64,000 nucleotides of DNA. Source: Erythrophleum ivorense (Eukaryota > Streptophyta > Magnoliopsida > Fabales > Fabaceae). The DNA lies in the NCBI GenBank assembly GCA_026724425.1, contig JAIUCV010000001.1, forward strand, positions 5,404,001-5,468,000. The letters run 5' to 3'. The position numbers were made by a program, and so were the translations under genes. Positions 1 through 12,950 of the stretch are shown here, piece after piece; position 1 is the stretch's first letter; each line of letters begins with the position of its first letter. Under the pieces are notes generated by a model. The model saw only the letters and a list, made by a program, of their open reading frames with translations. It was not told the origin of the DNA and searched no databases.

Positions 1-45
1 TTATGCATTTTAAGTAAATTGAACTGAGTTGATAAAAGAGCTTAC

Positions 46-1766
46 ATAGCGACCACCCAAACTGCGCTTGAGTGATACAGTATCATTGCATGGCTGTGTA
101 TAAATGCTATATGGGTCAATGTTTCCCTGCTCTAGAACTGCAACTTTTAGAGCCTTCATGCATTGTACTGATGGATGCAAGGAGGATCCAAAGTCACAGG
201 CAATTTGTAGCATCTTATATGAGGAATCCGAAATCAAACCATGGGTCCACCAGTACTCAAATGTGCCAACATAATCATGGTAATCATCAGTGACAGCGTT
301 TCCAACCTGATAGAAATAGGTGAAAAATGACGCCCATTATATGATTATCAAACAACGTAGTAGCCTCTCCATAAACATAAGAGGTTAAAAAATCATCATT
401 GTTCATATGAATCTTACAATCTCACCATAAATCCCTTAAAATTTATAACCGGCTTCTGGACTCCCTTATTTTTTTGGTAAACAAGTTGAGCCAACTGAGG
501 AACATAGTGACCTGAGCAGAAATTATAAAAACAAAGCATTTAATTATTAATTCTAGAAACAAAATCCTTGAGAAAAAAAAGCAGACATATAAATTGAAGA
601 AGGACCTGCATAACTTTCTCCAGCAATGTAAAAATCTCTATGCTTATACTGAGGAAACCTTTCAAACCAATTAACAAGAAATGTATAAGCATCTTCAGCT
701 GCGAAGTCAAAAGACCCAGATTACAATCTCACAAAAGCATGTAAAAAACTTGACACTATGACTAAAACAGGCAAAACTCGCATAAATTATTCAACCTCCG
801 TAAGCAAGTTCTACCCTTGGCCGTTTGGCATGGCCAAGGGAAAGGGATTGCTTTTCTATAGCTGTGTTTAATATATATCGTACAATTGTAATCATTATTA
901 AAAAATATCTGTCTTTTTTTATTACTTTTAAAAATAAGAGTATGAAAGTATTTTTCATTCATAAAATCACCTTTTTCCTTTTTATTTCCATTTTTATTCC
1001 TAATAATTCTGCATACCAACTGGCATAAATGTTACAACTATACTACCTGTTCTCTGGTCACCCACTGTGTACAGATCTGATGTTTCATTGGCATATGAAA
1101 AACCAACACCAGCAGGAGACTCAAGGAAAAGTATATTGGCCACTGCAATGCCAATATAAATAAGCATTAAACATATATTGCACGGAAAAAACAGGAAGGA
1201 AGAATCTTAGGCAAAGTTTCTTATGTGTTTGCCATAGGTTCTCTAATAAAGACACAATAAAGGAAGATTTATTACAACTCAGCAATAATTTCAGAAAAGT
1301 TCATCCACATATTATATTTTTATCAAGAAACTTATATAGCAAACATAAAAGAACTCTCATCCAAAGAAGAAACTGCTGAGGGTGGGAATTTACACTTACA
1401 ATTGTTCCAAGCATATGGATTCAAGTAAAGTGACTTCCCATCAGTACTAATTCGAAAAGGGCCAATCTCTTCGGCTGCGCCATAAGCAATAGAGGAGCAT
1501 CCAGGACCACCATTAAGCCACAAAACAAGTGGCCTGGACTTAGGTCCACGACTTGAAGGTGACTCAATCAACCAGTAAAATAATGCCCTCCCAGCTTTCT
1601 CATTCACAGTCACATAACCAGAGTACTGAGCAAATCCTACATTTTTTGGCTGTCCTGGTAAATGGGTTATCTTATCTCTCTTTTGATCTTCGAAAGGTGA
1701 GGAGGCTAAACAAATTGCAACAGAAATTGATAAAAGTAAAACAACATAGAGCTGAGAATAACCCAT
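46..1766 (-). CDS. Serine carboxypeptidase-like protein, copy A (exons 1-5, 3' end off window)
   Basis: This is the amino-terminal part of a plant SCPL (peptidase family S10) protein, closest in my judgement to the SCPL27 type. Exons on the minus strand are 1766-1400, 1142-1047, 698-606, 511-426 and 306-46, each with GT-AG borders and consistent phase. Visible landmarks are a signal peptide at residues 1-21, the oxyanion motif GGPGCSS in exon 1, the ESPAGVGFSY block in exon 2 and the catalytic serine in GESYA in exon 3. The remaining exons, with the catalytic Asp and His, would lie left of base 1. The only protein difference seen from copy B in these exons is Leu versus Phe at residue 12, inside the signal peptide. 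It is either an allele or a second gene copy. Confidence 0.9.
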
Positions 1767-4700
1767 GAATCTATGAGCAAAACCCAGAAAGAGTAATAAA
1801 ATATTTCTGGGTTTTTTAGCCTTTCACCTGCTTAATTCAAAAATCTTGGAGGAAACCAGATAGAAATGGAGGATAAGGGAAAGGAAGTAAATAACATTGG
1901 AATTGACGGGAAATGCTTTAAAGATAAAACTTAGAAACGTAAATCCCAAAGCAGTCCCAGATTTCGCTGAATGGATCTGAATTTTAATGACAGATATAGA
2001 GACAGAGATAGAGAGCGACAGAAACGTTCATTAAAATTTCGGATTTAATACACAATCCTAATGATTGTGAAAAGATAAAATGAGTAGTGGCAATTTAAGG
2101 CCATGCATTTTCTCGTCGACTTGATGATCAAAGCTTTGAAAATTTTCTTCAAAGGGCCTGTTCAGGACTAGAGTGGCGGCGGCACATGGGACTGCTCCTC
2201 AATGTTCAATCTTTGAGGCTAAGATAGACTAGTACAGGCTATCATTTGAAGAAATCATCACAAATATATAAAATTAGATGTAGGTCAATACAATTGGATG
2301 GGATCTATGTGCATTTGCAAAATTTTGAAAAGAAAGTAGACAAAATTTGAAAGAAAAAACAAAGGAGAGAGAATAAAAAAAAACAAAAAGTGACTCAAAC
2401 AACTTATGAGTAATATTTTATAATAAATAAATTTATATATATATATATATATATATTAGGTATGAGAAAGGTCAACAACTTTTATGAATGAATCAATCAG
2501 GTTGTGTTTGAATAAGTAATAAGGCATCCCAAACCATATTTCAACAAAAACAAGAAATTTAAATTTTTACTAAAACGTAATTTTTTAATGTGTTTCCAAA
2601 CAGTCACTCAATCCTTTAGAGGCAAGATTACAGTTTAAATGTAGAAATTGAAGATATTTATATTAAAAGATTTTAAATTTTAAAATAAAATTTTTATTTT
2701 AAAATATTAAATTATAATTTTTATGTAATTTTATTTTTTTATTTTTGAGCTAATTTTTAAATTTTTTAAAAAATCATATAAATATCTCAAATTTAGGGCA
2801 GAAACAGCCATTTTTCGTTGTTTAATCTCAATGGGAGAGTTGGATTGACACGGTTTCTATTTTGATTTGAATATAGAAGATAAACAGGTAAAGAATCCTC
2901 ATTTTCACGTAGTGACAACTCTGCCATATCAGCAATGGGGGCACGTCACATGCATTTTACAGAAAGAGAATGAAAGTTCTGATAAAATGACGATCGATTT
3001 GGCAACATGGGTTTGCTATTAAATTAAGAGCAAAGTCTTAATTAACTAAATATTATTAAGTATCCTTGAAGCAAGAGAAAAATGTTCTCAATATAGAAAA
3101 ATTAGTAGATAAATAAACACAAAAATGTGTTATTTAAATTTATTAAAAATTTTAAATTAATATAATATAATTTTATTACAATTTATTTAATAAAAATAAA
3201 TTGAGTCAATTTTCTTAAATATTGATTTTAAGTTGAGAAAATACTCCTCAACATAAGAAATGATTTATAGAAGGAGAAAACCACAATTTTTATGTTTTTG
3301 TTATCAATTTTTTTAATAAAAAATAATAAGTGTATAATTTTGCATAAATAAGTATATAATTTTACACTTTAGTATCATATGATTGGATCTCCCAAGTAAT
3401 TTTTTATATTTCATGTGTTTATTGAAGAATTTAATAACAAATACATAATGAATTGTACCTAAATATATTCCTTTGTAATTTTTTTTTCTTCTCGTTGATT
3501 TTTTTTTATTGGGCAAAATATTTTTCATATGAAAATTTTGGAGTTAATTTCAATTTTTGTTCAAAATGTTTTTTTTATTAATTTTATTCTACACATTTGA
3601 AAAAACTTTTAATGTTTTCTTAAATCTAAGTTGCTAACATCATCCAACTCCTTAACAAACATGTCCCATTGATAGCACCCATAATTTGCTAAACAATTTG
3701 CATACATGTTTTTATGATTCATTATAAGTTTTTCTATTAAAAACAAGAAAAGAAAAGTTATATATAATAAAAATAGGATATTCCAAAATTATTTGTTAAA
3801 ATATAAGCAAAATGTGATCAAATTAAAAATAGTTATTAAGACTTACCTCAAAAAATTGCCTTTGAAAACTTTATTTATTAAAGGCAATTTCTACCGTACA
3901 ATTATAAAATTTACAATATTATATGTAATTGTGTATTGAGCAATAAAAAATCAATAAGAGAATAAACTCAAATTTTCAGAGGTGAGAATGTTATATTATA
4001 TAAGTGGATACACTAGACAAGATAAAATTAGAAATGTATGCATTGAAAAAAAAGTGGAGGTCGCACATATGATGAAAAATAATGTAAAATCGTGACTTAA
4101 ATAATTTGGATATGTATGGAAGAGATTTATAAAAACTCCAGTTAAGATAATATATCAGATAGAAAGTATATTAATAGTCAGAAGTAAAGGGAGATAAAAC
4201 AAAATTATATAAGAAATTATTAAAAAATTTTAAAATTAAATAATTTATTTAAAAATATAATTTGTGATAAAATTTTATGACGTTGATTGATTTATGTAAT
4301 CCATCTAGTTATATGAAAAAAAAAATTTGTTGTTATTGTTGTAAAGACTTATTAATTCATTGTAAAATATGATGGTGTAATAACGAAAAATTCTATTACA
4401 AAGCGTATACACAATTTTGAGCTTTCTAATCTCACAAAGTGAGTTCTCGAAGAATGTCTCTTCCAAAAGTTCATCAATACCTTCCATGCAACATGGGCCC
4501 GGAATTATAACACTCGCAAGTGGATCAAGTCGAGAACTTGGTGATTTTGATTGATTGCTACAGTAGATATTTAAGGGAATTTTAGTCCTCCAATCATCAA
4601 TTAGCCCTCTCTAACGTGATCAACATCATCATCAAGAATATTCTTTAATATATGAGCAGGTTTATTAAACGAACTAGTTTGTCAACTTTTGGTTAGCTCC

Positions 4701-6017
4701 AGTAACATTTTTTGTTAATTTTTTTCATTAATAGTCTTATTTTAGTTTAACTTAATTTTTTTTTTACTAAAATATCATCTATTAAATTTAAATATTTGTT
4801 TACTAATAAACATTTTAAATAGAAGGTATTTTAGTTTAAAAAAAATTACAAATGATAGCTTTTTACTTCAGGGAATATTTCTACATTTTAAAAATAAGAA
4901 ATTATGTAATTTTAATAAAATTTTTTAAAAAAATTGTATTATTTATTTATATATTTATTTTGGAATTGAAATCAAGGTCCCCAAAGTTGACTTGCTGCAC
5001 TCAACGTGGTCGAAATCCCTAAGCCCACATTGTGTTGCGCTCCACCACAGATGGTCCTCTTATTATAGAATTTTCGGCTGCTTAACTTTATTTTTTTATA
5101 ATATATTTGATCTGATCGAAAATATAAGTTATTTTTAATATATTTATATTTTTTAAAAAAATTAATTATATTCTTAAATTTTTTAAATATTGTCATATTT
5201 TTTTAACTTTATTCCTATAATTAATACATTTATTATCATTAAATGAAAATTTTAAATATAATTGCCGTCATTAAATAAAAGATATTATAAAAAAAATATT
5301 AATTATTATCAGGTGACTTACATTTTATATCAGATTTTTTTTAAAATAATTTATATTTTAGGCTAGAAGGAGTAAGAATCAAATTAAGTAGATTTATCAT
5401 TATTAATAATATTATTATAACCATCATCATTATCATTATCATCTCAATCATTCATTTTTTATTTTAAAGTTTTAATTTTAAATAAAATATAATATAAAAT
5501 TAAGAGCTTTGTGTAATTTTAATAAAATTTAAATAATGTGTAATTTATTCTTAAAAAAAAACCTTTGTAGACCCATTTTTGTAGCTCGTACCTTTAGGAT
5601 CTTTTTGGGGGCTATCACTCATCTAGAGTATATTCCAATTTTTTTAAATTTTATAAGTATATATATTTTTTATATCAACCTAATTTACTAAGATCGTTCC
5701 AGAAATAATTAAATTTTGATTGATGCGCAAACTAAAAATTTAGTCTAACAATTTAATTAAAGACAAACATAATATTAGACATCCTATACCACAACATTAA
5801 AATATCAAAGACTGTCAGGCTCCCTTTACTTGGTAGGAAAATGAAATTTTTTATAAAAATTTTTCTTCCATTTTTTTAAATAATTCTAGAATAAAATTTT
5901 CTGTTGCTTATTTTATCATTTTTTTTTTCATTTAGATTGCAGGGAAAAAATGGCAAGTTAGGAATAATAGTGGTGGCCAAATAGTTAGCAGATGGTGACA
6001 TAACGCAAGCAAGAGCA
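1767..6017. other. AT-rich spacer upstream of SCPL copy A
   Basis: No gene recognised. The first few hundred bases must hold the SCPL promoter and 5' leader, but I cannot place the core elements. The rest is AT-rich DNA with a TA dinucleotide run near 2436-2456 and many poly-T and poly-A tracts. Short reading frames here lack recognisable domains and shift between the two copies. Confidence 0.6.
3853..3890. repeat. Short perfect inverted repeat (11-bp arms), copy A
   Basis: AAATTGCCTTT at 3853-3863 is the reverse complement of AAAGGCAATTT at 3880-3890, with a 16-base spacer. The arms are kept in copy B (38729-38766) while the spacer differs slightly. Possible MITE core; function unknown. Confidence 0.6.
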
Positions 6018-6430
6018 ACATGTGTGGATATACCCCGACATGCACATGCATTTATGTGCATATCAGTGTGTACACACATCTGTCTGCACATGCATATATA
6101 CATATATGCATGTGCATGTACATTTGTGCATGTATGCTTATATGTGGGCGCCCATGTGTAAGTATATGCTTGTGCGCCGGCGTGGATCTGCATGTATATC
6201 TATAGATATATATTTGTGTGTGTGTGTGGGGGGGGGGGGTCCCTACGCGCATGTGAACATATAAGTGTGTATACACATAGGTATATATATATATAAACAT
6301 ATAAATATATATTTATATATATATACCTATGTGTATATATTTGTATCTATATATATATATATGTATATGTATTTGAACTTAAATACATATGTATATTTTT
6401 ATACATATGTACTTGTGTGTGCACTTACAT
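6018..6430. repeat. Alternating purine-pyrimidine tract (degenerate TG/CA/TA repeat), copy A
   Basis: About 400 bases are built largely of alternating purines and pyrimidines: TGCATG, TGTGTG, CACACA and TATATA words, with a G run near 6229-6239. This is the signature of an old compound dinucleotide microsatellite. It creates long meaningless open frames on both strands, rich in Cys, Met, Ile and His. Copy B at 41916-42310 has the same tract with many small length changes. Confidence 0.85.
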
Positions 6431-6892
6431 AATAGTTAAAAAAATTAATTTTTTAATGTAAAAGTTGATCCCAAAATATTCTTATTGTATAATAAAAATA
6501 TAATAAGACCAAAAAAATAAAAATCTCATAACACTAATTTAATTGGCACATTACTTCATTATGTTACCTATTAAGAGCTTAAATCTATATTCTTACAGTA
6601 ACAAATTATTTTCCGTGGAAGAAAAAATTTTATTAACGAAGAAAAAAGGATATTAGAGTGGAGCCCACTATGTTACAACACCCTTTCTTAGTGGACCAAA
6701 AGAAACAGTAGGGGCAGTGGACCAAGTAAAAATCTATATTTTATTTTTTTGATTATATATATATATATATATTATGAAAATACAGTATTTGATGAGACAT
6801 TTAAAAAAATTAAAATAATAAATATTTAAACATAAATGTGACAATCAGATAAAACAGACAAAAGGCATGGGTTTTGTTACTTTGTACACAGT

Positions 6893-7245
6893 AGAAAGAA
6901 GTACAAAGAAGAAAGCGAATACGAGAAGATGCCGGTAAGATTCGCCACGTAAGCCCTAAGATTCAAGGTCACGCAACACGAGCGCGCGTCACTGGATGTT
7001 TGTTTGACTGATGTGGGAAACCAGCGCATCCTCCGCAGCCAGAGAGTGCGCCAAGGGGGTCGCTCAAGGGTGTGTCCACACGTGTCGTTGATGACGTCGC
7101 CTAGTTTGTTGTTTTCCGATTTTGACTCTGCCTAGTTGCAATAGTAAGCTGTCAAGCATTTAGCATTATTGGACTACTGGGCATATCTTCTGTCACATGC
7201 TGAATTCGCAGTTGACAAACTAGTAGCAGTGGGCTAGCCCCTCGA
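6893..7245. promoter_or_regulatory. GC-richer island with bZIP/bHLH-type sites, copy A
   Basis: A GC-richer island lies inside otherwise very AT-rich spacer. It holds ACACGTGT at 7078-7085 (a G-box-type core) and TGACGTC at 7092-7098 (TGACG/CRE-type bZIP core) only 6 bases apart, plus several CACG words. The island is almost unchanged in copy B (42770-43125), but copies this alike prove little about selection. It sits about 5 kb from SCPL and 8 kb from PWR. It could be an enhancer, an unannotated non-coding transcript start or transposon-derived DNA. I see no convincing coding frame. Confidence 0.4.
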
Positions 7246-7252
7246 TGGATAT

Positions 7253-7573
7253 GGGCCTGTTTAAAATTATTTTTATTTTAATATTTTTAAAATATATATT
7301 TTTAAAAATAAATTTTTGAGAATAAAAAAATTAAAAAATTTATTTAAATTATTATTTTAAAAAATAATTATATTTTATTTTTTTATTTAATTTTATAAAA
7401 TAAAAATTACAAAACACTTAAAAAGTATTTTAAGTTTTTTATTTTTAAAAATAAAATTTTATTTTTTTTATTTTATAAAACACTTCATTAAAAATACATT
7501 ATTAAATAAATTTTTTTATTTTTTTGTTCTTAAAACAAAAAAATTATTTTACAAAATTAAATCAAATAGGGCC
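7253..7573. mobile_element. MITE insertion present only in copy A (3-bp TAT target duplication)
   Basis: The copy-B equivalent near 43127 is an empty site. The insert starts GGGCCTGTTT and ends AATAGGGCC, so its ends are imperfect inverted repeats (GGGCCTGTTT against GGCCCTATTT). It is flanked by TAT at 7250-7252 and 7574-7576, and removing it plus one TAT restores the copy-B order. The interior is nearly pure A/T with no coding potential. The terminal sequence and 3-bp duplication suggest a PIF/Harbinger (Tourist-like) MITE of 321 bp. Confidence 0.7.
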
Positions 7574-10500
7574 TATATTTCTTTGTGATTTGAGTATTTT
7601 TTCCATGCATATTTTGAAAAAAAAAAATTCAATTGGTTAAAATGAAATTCAGGTCAACAAATTTTATCATATGATAAATATTTATACGTTTAATTTTATT
7701 TCTTATTAAATTATTCTACCACTCATAATGAGTTAACTAAGTTTATAGTAAAAATTCTAAAATAAAATAAATTAAATTAAATATAACCGATTGATTTAAT
7801 TAATTATTTACTTTTGATGTTTTGAATTTTGAAATTCAAAACTTACTAGTCAGTTTATTATTAAAATTAAAATTAATTAACCACTTTTTATCAAATGTGG
7901 AAAAACAGTAAAAATTGGATGCGTGCTCTGTGAAAAAAACAGACTCAGAAAAACTATAAAGTTTCTTCCCTCTTAATAGAGACAAGTAAAAATTCTTCTT
8001 TTTTCTCTGTTCTTTGGTGTTTTTGTTTTGGATCTAAGATTGAAGTCTAAATTGTGACTTCCATTTATGGTGTGGGGCAATGATTAAAGATTCAATCTGT
8101 TGCAAGTAAGTGTTTTGATCGAATTTAATTTAAATTTTGTCATCTTTTTATTATTATTGATCTCATTCTATAAAAGAAAAAGATTCAACACTCATAAAAA
8201 GCAAATACAAACTAAAAGCTCCCGAAATTTTGGATAAATTACACTCTATTTTCTTATAATTTAATCCAAAATTAATTTATTTTCTCACAGTTTAAAGTTT
8301 TTAGTTTAATTTTTTTTATGTCTTGTTTCATTATCTTTTAATCATTTTAATGTATTTTTTGAAGAAAATTTTGAATACTTATACCTATTGAAGCATATCT
8401 TTTTTTTTTTTTCTTTATATGGTTTAGACCAAAATCACCCGATGAATTCTGGCCATTTTTTCTCGATAAATGCACCATAATTTGGGCAAGGAAAGGAGAA
8501 GACCATACTATTTTTACTTCTTCGATGGGTCCTATACTCACTCCATTCCAAGCTATACTTATTACCCTCGACAATGCAATTAATGTTACCCCTTGACAAT
8601 GCGATTAATATATCTTTCTCTCTTCCCCACACTCTTTCCCTCCCTCCAAAGGAACGTCTCTCTCTCTCTCTCTCTTACTTCCTTTGATTTCACATACTTC
8701 TTATTTATAAAAAAATTTTAAATTTTTTTAATCTCAAACTATAAAAAATATAATATATTCTTTTATTTTATTAAATAATAATTTTTTATCCTTCATTTAT
8801 TATTACATCTAATACACTTTACATAATATTTTTTCATACAAAATAAAGATAAGTAAAATAAAAAATTATTAAATTTAAACCTAATTAATGAGTTAAACTA
8901 ATATTAACTATTTTTTTAATACTAGTAAAATAATTTTTTATTTCTAATAAACAGGATCAGAGGGAGTATTAAACAATTTTTTGAGACTTAATTTAATTTA
9001 AAATATAAAAAATAAATTACTAATACCTAATATATTAATTATAATATTTTAATTATATATTTTATTAAATAAAAATTTTAAATTATAAATAGTCATTATC
9101 ATTAACTTTAATAAGAATGTACATACAGTAAATAAAAATATTTTTTAAAAATAATTTTTATTTAGAACAAAATAAAAAATAATTATTTTTAATCAATTTT
9201 TTTAATTCTCACAAATTAATTATTTATTTTTTACATTGGATAGAATATCTCTTTGTCACAATATTTAATGGCAAACCATTGATTTAAAAAAGTTTTAAGA
9301 ACTTTTTTTTTCCGTTTCTTCACAGTGATTTTTAGTCTCTATTATTTTTAAGAATACACTTTGTGAATTATTTTTTTTCCAATTTCAAAAACAATTTCAT
9401 TGTGTCGTGTTATCTTTATTAATGGAATATTATAATACTTTTTTTAAAACTAAAAGACAGGTGTAGTTATGGATTTGAATTCTCATTAATTGGCCTGATC
9501 GATTCAGATTGCATAGCATTAATTACTTTTTTGGGTTTTTTGGTATGTACGTACATGAATTTTTTCAACCAATTACTTTGATGATGATGATGATAAAAAT
9601 ATTATAATATAATTAATTAAATGTGCTCAGATACAGTTTATGTTGCTACATAATAGTCTAGTACTCCGAATGAGTATAGCTAGTTTGCAAATAGAACCTT
9701 AATTAGGAGGAATTTTGAATTTGTATACAAACAAGATATCTCTAAGCAGGCTTTTTGTATACTCTAATTTTGACTACGTCATTTCATTTACTGTATTGAT
9801 ATATTGAATGACATTGTTTGGATATCATTATGTGATAATAAAATGATATCCAAGATAACATCTTGATATTATATTTTAAGCCAAAAAATTATTATTTGAT
9901 GATAATTAAAATATTTCATCATTTTACATCACAAAGTATATATACTATTTTTTTTCATTTGTTACTCTTTTAACACTTGCTATAGTAATTAATTCCATAA
10001 TAACATTTGTTTATACACAATTTATAAGCATGTAAATTATGTTACATAAATAAATAAAAAAAGAAGAATAATGGACAGAGAATAAATCACACATAAATTT
10101 TTGTTTTTAAAAGTTTGAATTGTATTCTTATATTACAATTAGTAAAAATAATATAAATTTGTAATATAATTTATTTAAACTTAAAAGAGTATATTTAAAT
10201 AACATTTTATTAACATGTGCGACTCAATATTTGAATCTTGCACATTATTAAAATGTAAGATATGGCAGTTGCCATATCAAATATAAATACCATGAATAAC
10301 ATTGTGTAAGATTCCATAATACATTATACAATAGTATGAAAAATATCATGATATTTGAAATCATAGTATAATAAGTCCTAAAAAAACATTATAATATAAT
10401 TAATAAAAACTGAACTAGTATAGCTTATTTAGATAAAAGTCCACATGATTATATCTAGTTTTGGGATTGCTTGAATATGTATACTTACAAGATATCTCTA

Positions 10501-12606
10501 AGGACTTCCTATAAAATATGCATAATATAAGATTTTATTACACAGTGTGCCTCTTGGCTATTAATGGCATCTATAATATTAAAATAAAGACAACAGCAGC
10601 TATTGAATGCATCACATGCTTTTTTTTTTTAATGAATATTTAAATTTCACTTAAAATTTATTTATTTTTGTCTAGAATTATTGCAAGTTTTTTAAAATAA
10701 TCAAAATTTAAATTCAAACGTAATTAAATCATACAAAAATAATACTAAACAGATTTCTTATCTTTCATTCAGCACCAGCCATTGACCTACCAAAATGTAT
10801 ATGGCATACTTCCACGCCATAATGGCAGTGAAACAACGATTATTATTAGGATTTTTTTTTTCACTTTTTTTTAGGGATAATTTAAAATTTTGTCTCCACT
10901 AAATTATTTGTCAGAGAGTTTTCAAAGCACATCTTCTCACGTTAGCCTTGTGCATTTAATAATTTACGTTTAACGTCTCATTTGGTTTGATGGCTTTAGG
11001 AGTATGGAAAAAGAAAAGAAAAAGGAATCAATCACAAAACATGTCTGGTTGAAATATTACCCATTCTATTCCTAATATTTGAGAATACCTATTCCCATTC
11101 TAGGGATGGGCATTCAATCAGAATTTGATAGAAATGGCTAAAAATTTTAAGGAATCATGAAGAAAATGATTGAAAGTATATCAATATTTGAAAATAATTA
11201 TTGTTTACAAATTAAAAATATTAAATTTGAATATATTAATTTTTAAAATTAAGAGTATTTAAAAGAAAATTTATTTAGAAATTAAAAAAATAAAATGAAT
11301 ATTTTAGTTCTTTTTATCAAGGATATGTAAAACAATGTTTTTTTTACAAATCAAACAAATACAATTAATATTTTAATATTATTTCAATCAAATATATTAT
11401 AGTCATTTGTTCAATTTTTTTTTTCCATTCTTGTATTATTTTTTTTCCTACCAAACATAGAAATGGATTTACATTTTCATTCCTTTTCATAGCATAGGGC
11501 ATGTTTGAATAGTAAACTGAAAATGAAAGGAAAAAAAATTAATTATATCATTTATAATCGTTACTTAATAGTTCATTCTTATTTTTATAATTTTTTTTTT
11601 CAATCAATCAAACAAAGTATAAGAAAGCTAATTCTTTTAAGTAGCATTAGGAAAATTTATTCCTATTGTCCATAACTAGGTTTTAAGTTAATTATTATTG
11701 TTATCTTTTATTTTATGATAAATTAATAGATTGATACTGATGTTCAGAAATAGTGACTTTTATTGTTATTAATCTTTATCACAAAATCAATGATATTTGA
11801 TTCTAATCATGCCTTTTGACTTTAGACCAAAGGTTGAAATCCTAAGCACAAGTGGCACATAATTTTTATTTTTAGATATTTAATAACTGATATCATCAAG
11901 CAATATTCATAAAACAAATTCTCACTAAAATATTGAAACAATTAGGACAACTTTAATGCATTGTTATTATGATGTCTTAAATATCGTATGGTATTTAAGA
12001 TATTTGTGTTTAATATATTAATAATTAAGATAACCCAATATCGCAAGATGACATAATTGTGAGTGATATCTCTTATCTAAAAAATAAAAAGAGAAATTCC
12101 TTTCCAATAAAGCAGCTCATGGTTTAGCTTATTTTAGTAGAGATTTGTTTGGCTCAATCATGTGGCTTGATGATCACAATAGCTCCATGGATAATGTAAT
12201 TTCATACGAAGGCCATGTTTGGTATCTCAGTAGATCGTGAAATAGGAAAGGAATCCCTTGCCAAATCTTGTTTGTACAAAGAAACCATTGCAGCTAGAAA
12301 CTTTGGCAGAAGGGCAAATTTCTTTATTGTAGCAGCAAAAGCCATTTGTGTATAGAGCCAAACTGTGAAAATGTCATTTTTGCCTCTTTACACTCCAAAG
12401 AAGCATTTTCTCATCTGCTAATGATTCAATGGCTACAAGTTCTTTCATTCTTTGACATTAAATCCATAGTCTAACCTCCTCTGCAACACCATATCTCAGA
12501 AACCACGAAAGTGGAGGCTTGGATCATGCTGTAGTTGGAATTTCTGCAATAACATATTTCAAAAAACTATTATACAATGTCTTTGTTCATAATAACAGTT
12601 TGGATT
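7574..12606. other. AT-rich spacer, copy A
   Basis: No gene recognised. Contents seen: a CT dinucleotide run near 8659-8675, a small hairpin at 9818-9853, many homopolymer A/T tracts, and weak signs of old MITE-like sequence around 10980-11470. The boundary between diverged and apparently identical duplicate sequence falls here, the last difference I noticed being at 10041. Confidence 0.55.
9818..9853. repeat. Perfect hairpin, 12-bp arms, copy A (also 47618-47653)
   Basis: TTGGATATCATT at 9818-9829 is repeated in inverse as AATGATATCCAA at 9842-9853. It is identical in copy B. It may be the end or core of a MITE. Confidence 0.65.
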
Positions 12607-12950
12607 GGGAGTGTCTTTGGAGTCTATTACCAAAGTAAATCTATTCAAAAGTAGCTGTTCTTCCTCCTTCTTCTCCTCACAGTAACAGAGATGCTTTGGT
12701 TTGGCTAGGTTCAAGAGATTATACGTCTACTGTGAAGTCTGTATACAGATCTCTTCACAATGTTATTGGGATTCCTTTTCTAGCTTAAATTTGCAAGATT
12801 GGGTTGCTATTAGTTTATGTGAGAAGCTTGGGAAACATAGGGAACATAGGTGGTTCACCTTTTTTACAATAGGAATATGGCAGATATGGCTTCAGTGAAA
12901 TAGAGTGGTTTTTGAGCAAGGGCTTGATGATGTTGGGAATGTTATGAGTA
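12607..12950 (+). pseudogene. LINE (non-LTR retrotransposon) remnant, zf-RVT region, copy A
   Basis: A plus-strand frame interrupted by stops reads NRDALVWLGSRDYTSTVKSV, which fits the D-x-L-W...G-x-Y-S-V-K-S-x-Y pattern of the zf-RVT segment that follows reverse transcriptase in plant LINEs. Further on, TIGIWQIWLQ-stop-NRVVFE matches the W-x-I-W-x-x-R-N-x-x-V-F pattern usual just downstream. In-frame TAA codons and a stop between Gln and Asn show it is dead. No reverse transcriptase core is visible upstream, so it is a 5'-truncated or eroded copy. The same remnant is in copy B at 50407-50750. Confidence 0.65.

Noticed and set aside
6020..6300. Overlapping Cys/His/Met-rich open frames on both strands
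   Set aside because: They arise from the alternating TG/CA/TA repeat, change length and frame between copies A and B, and have no domain or splice context.
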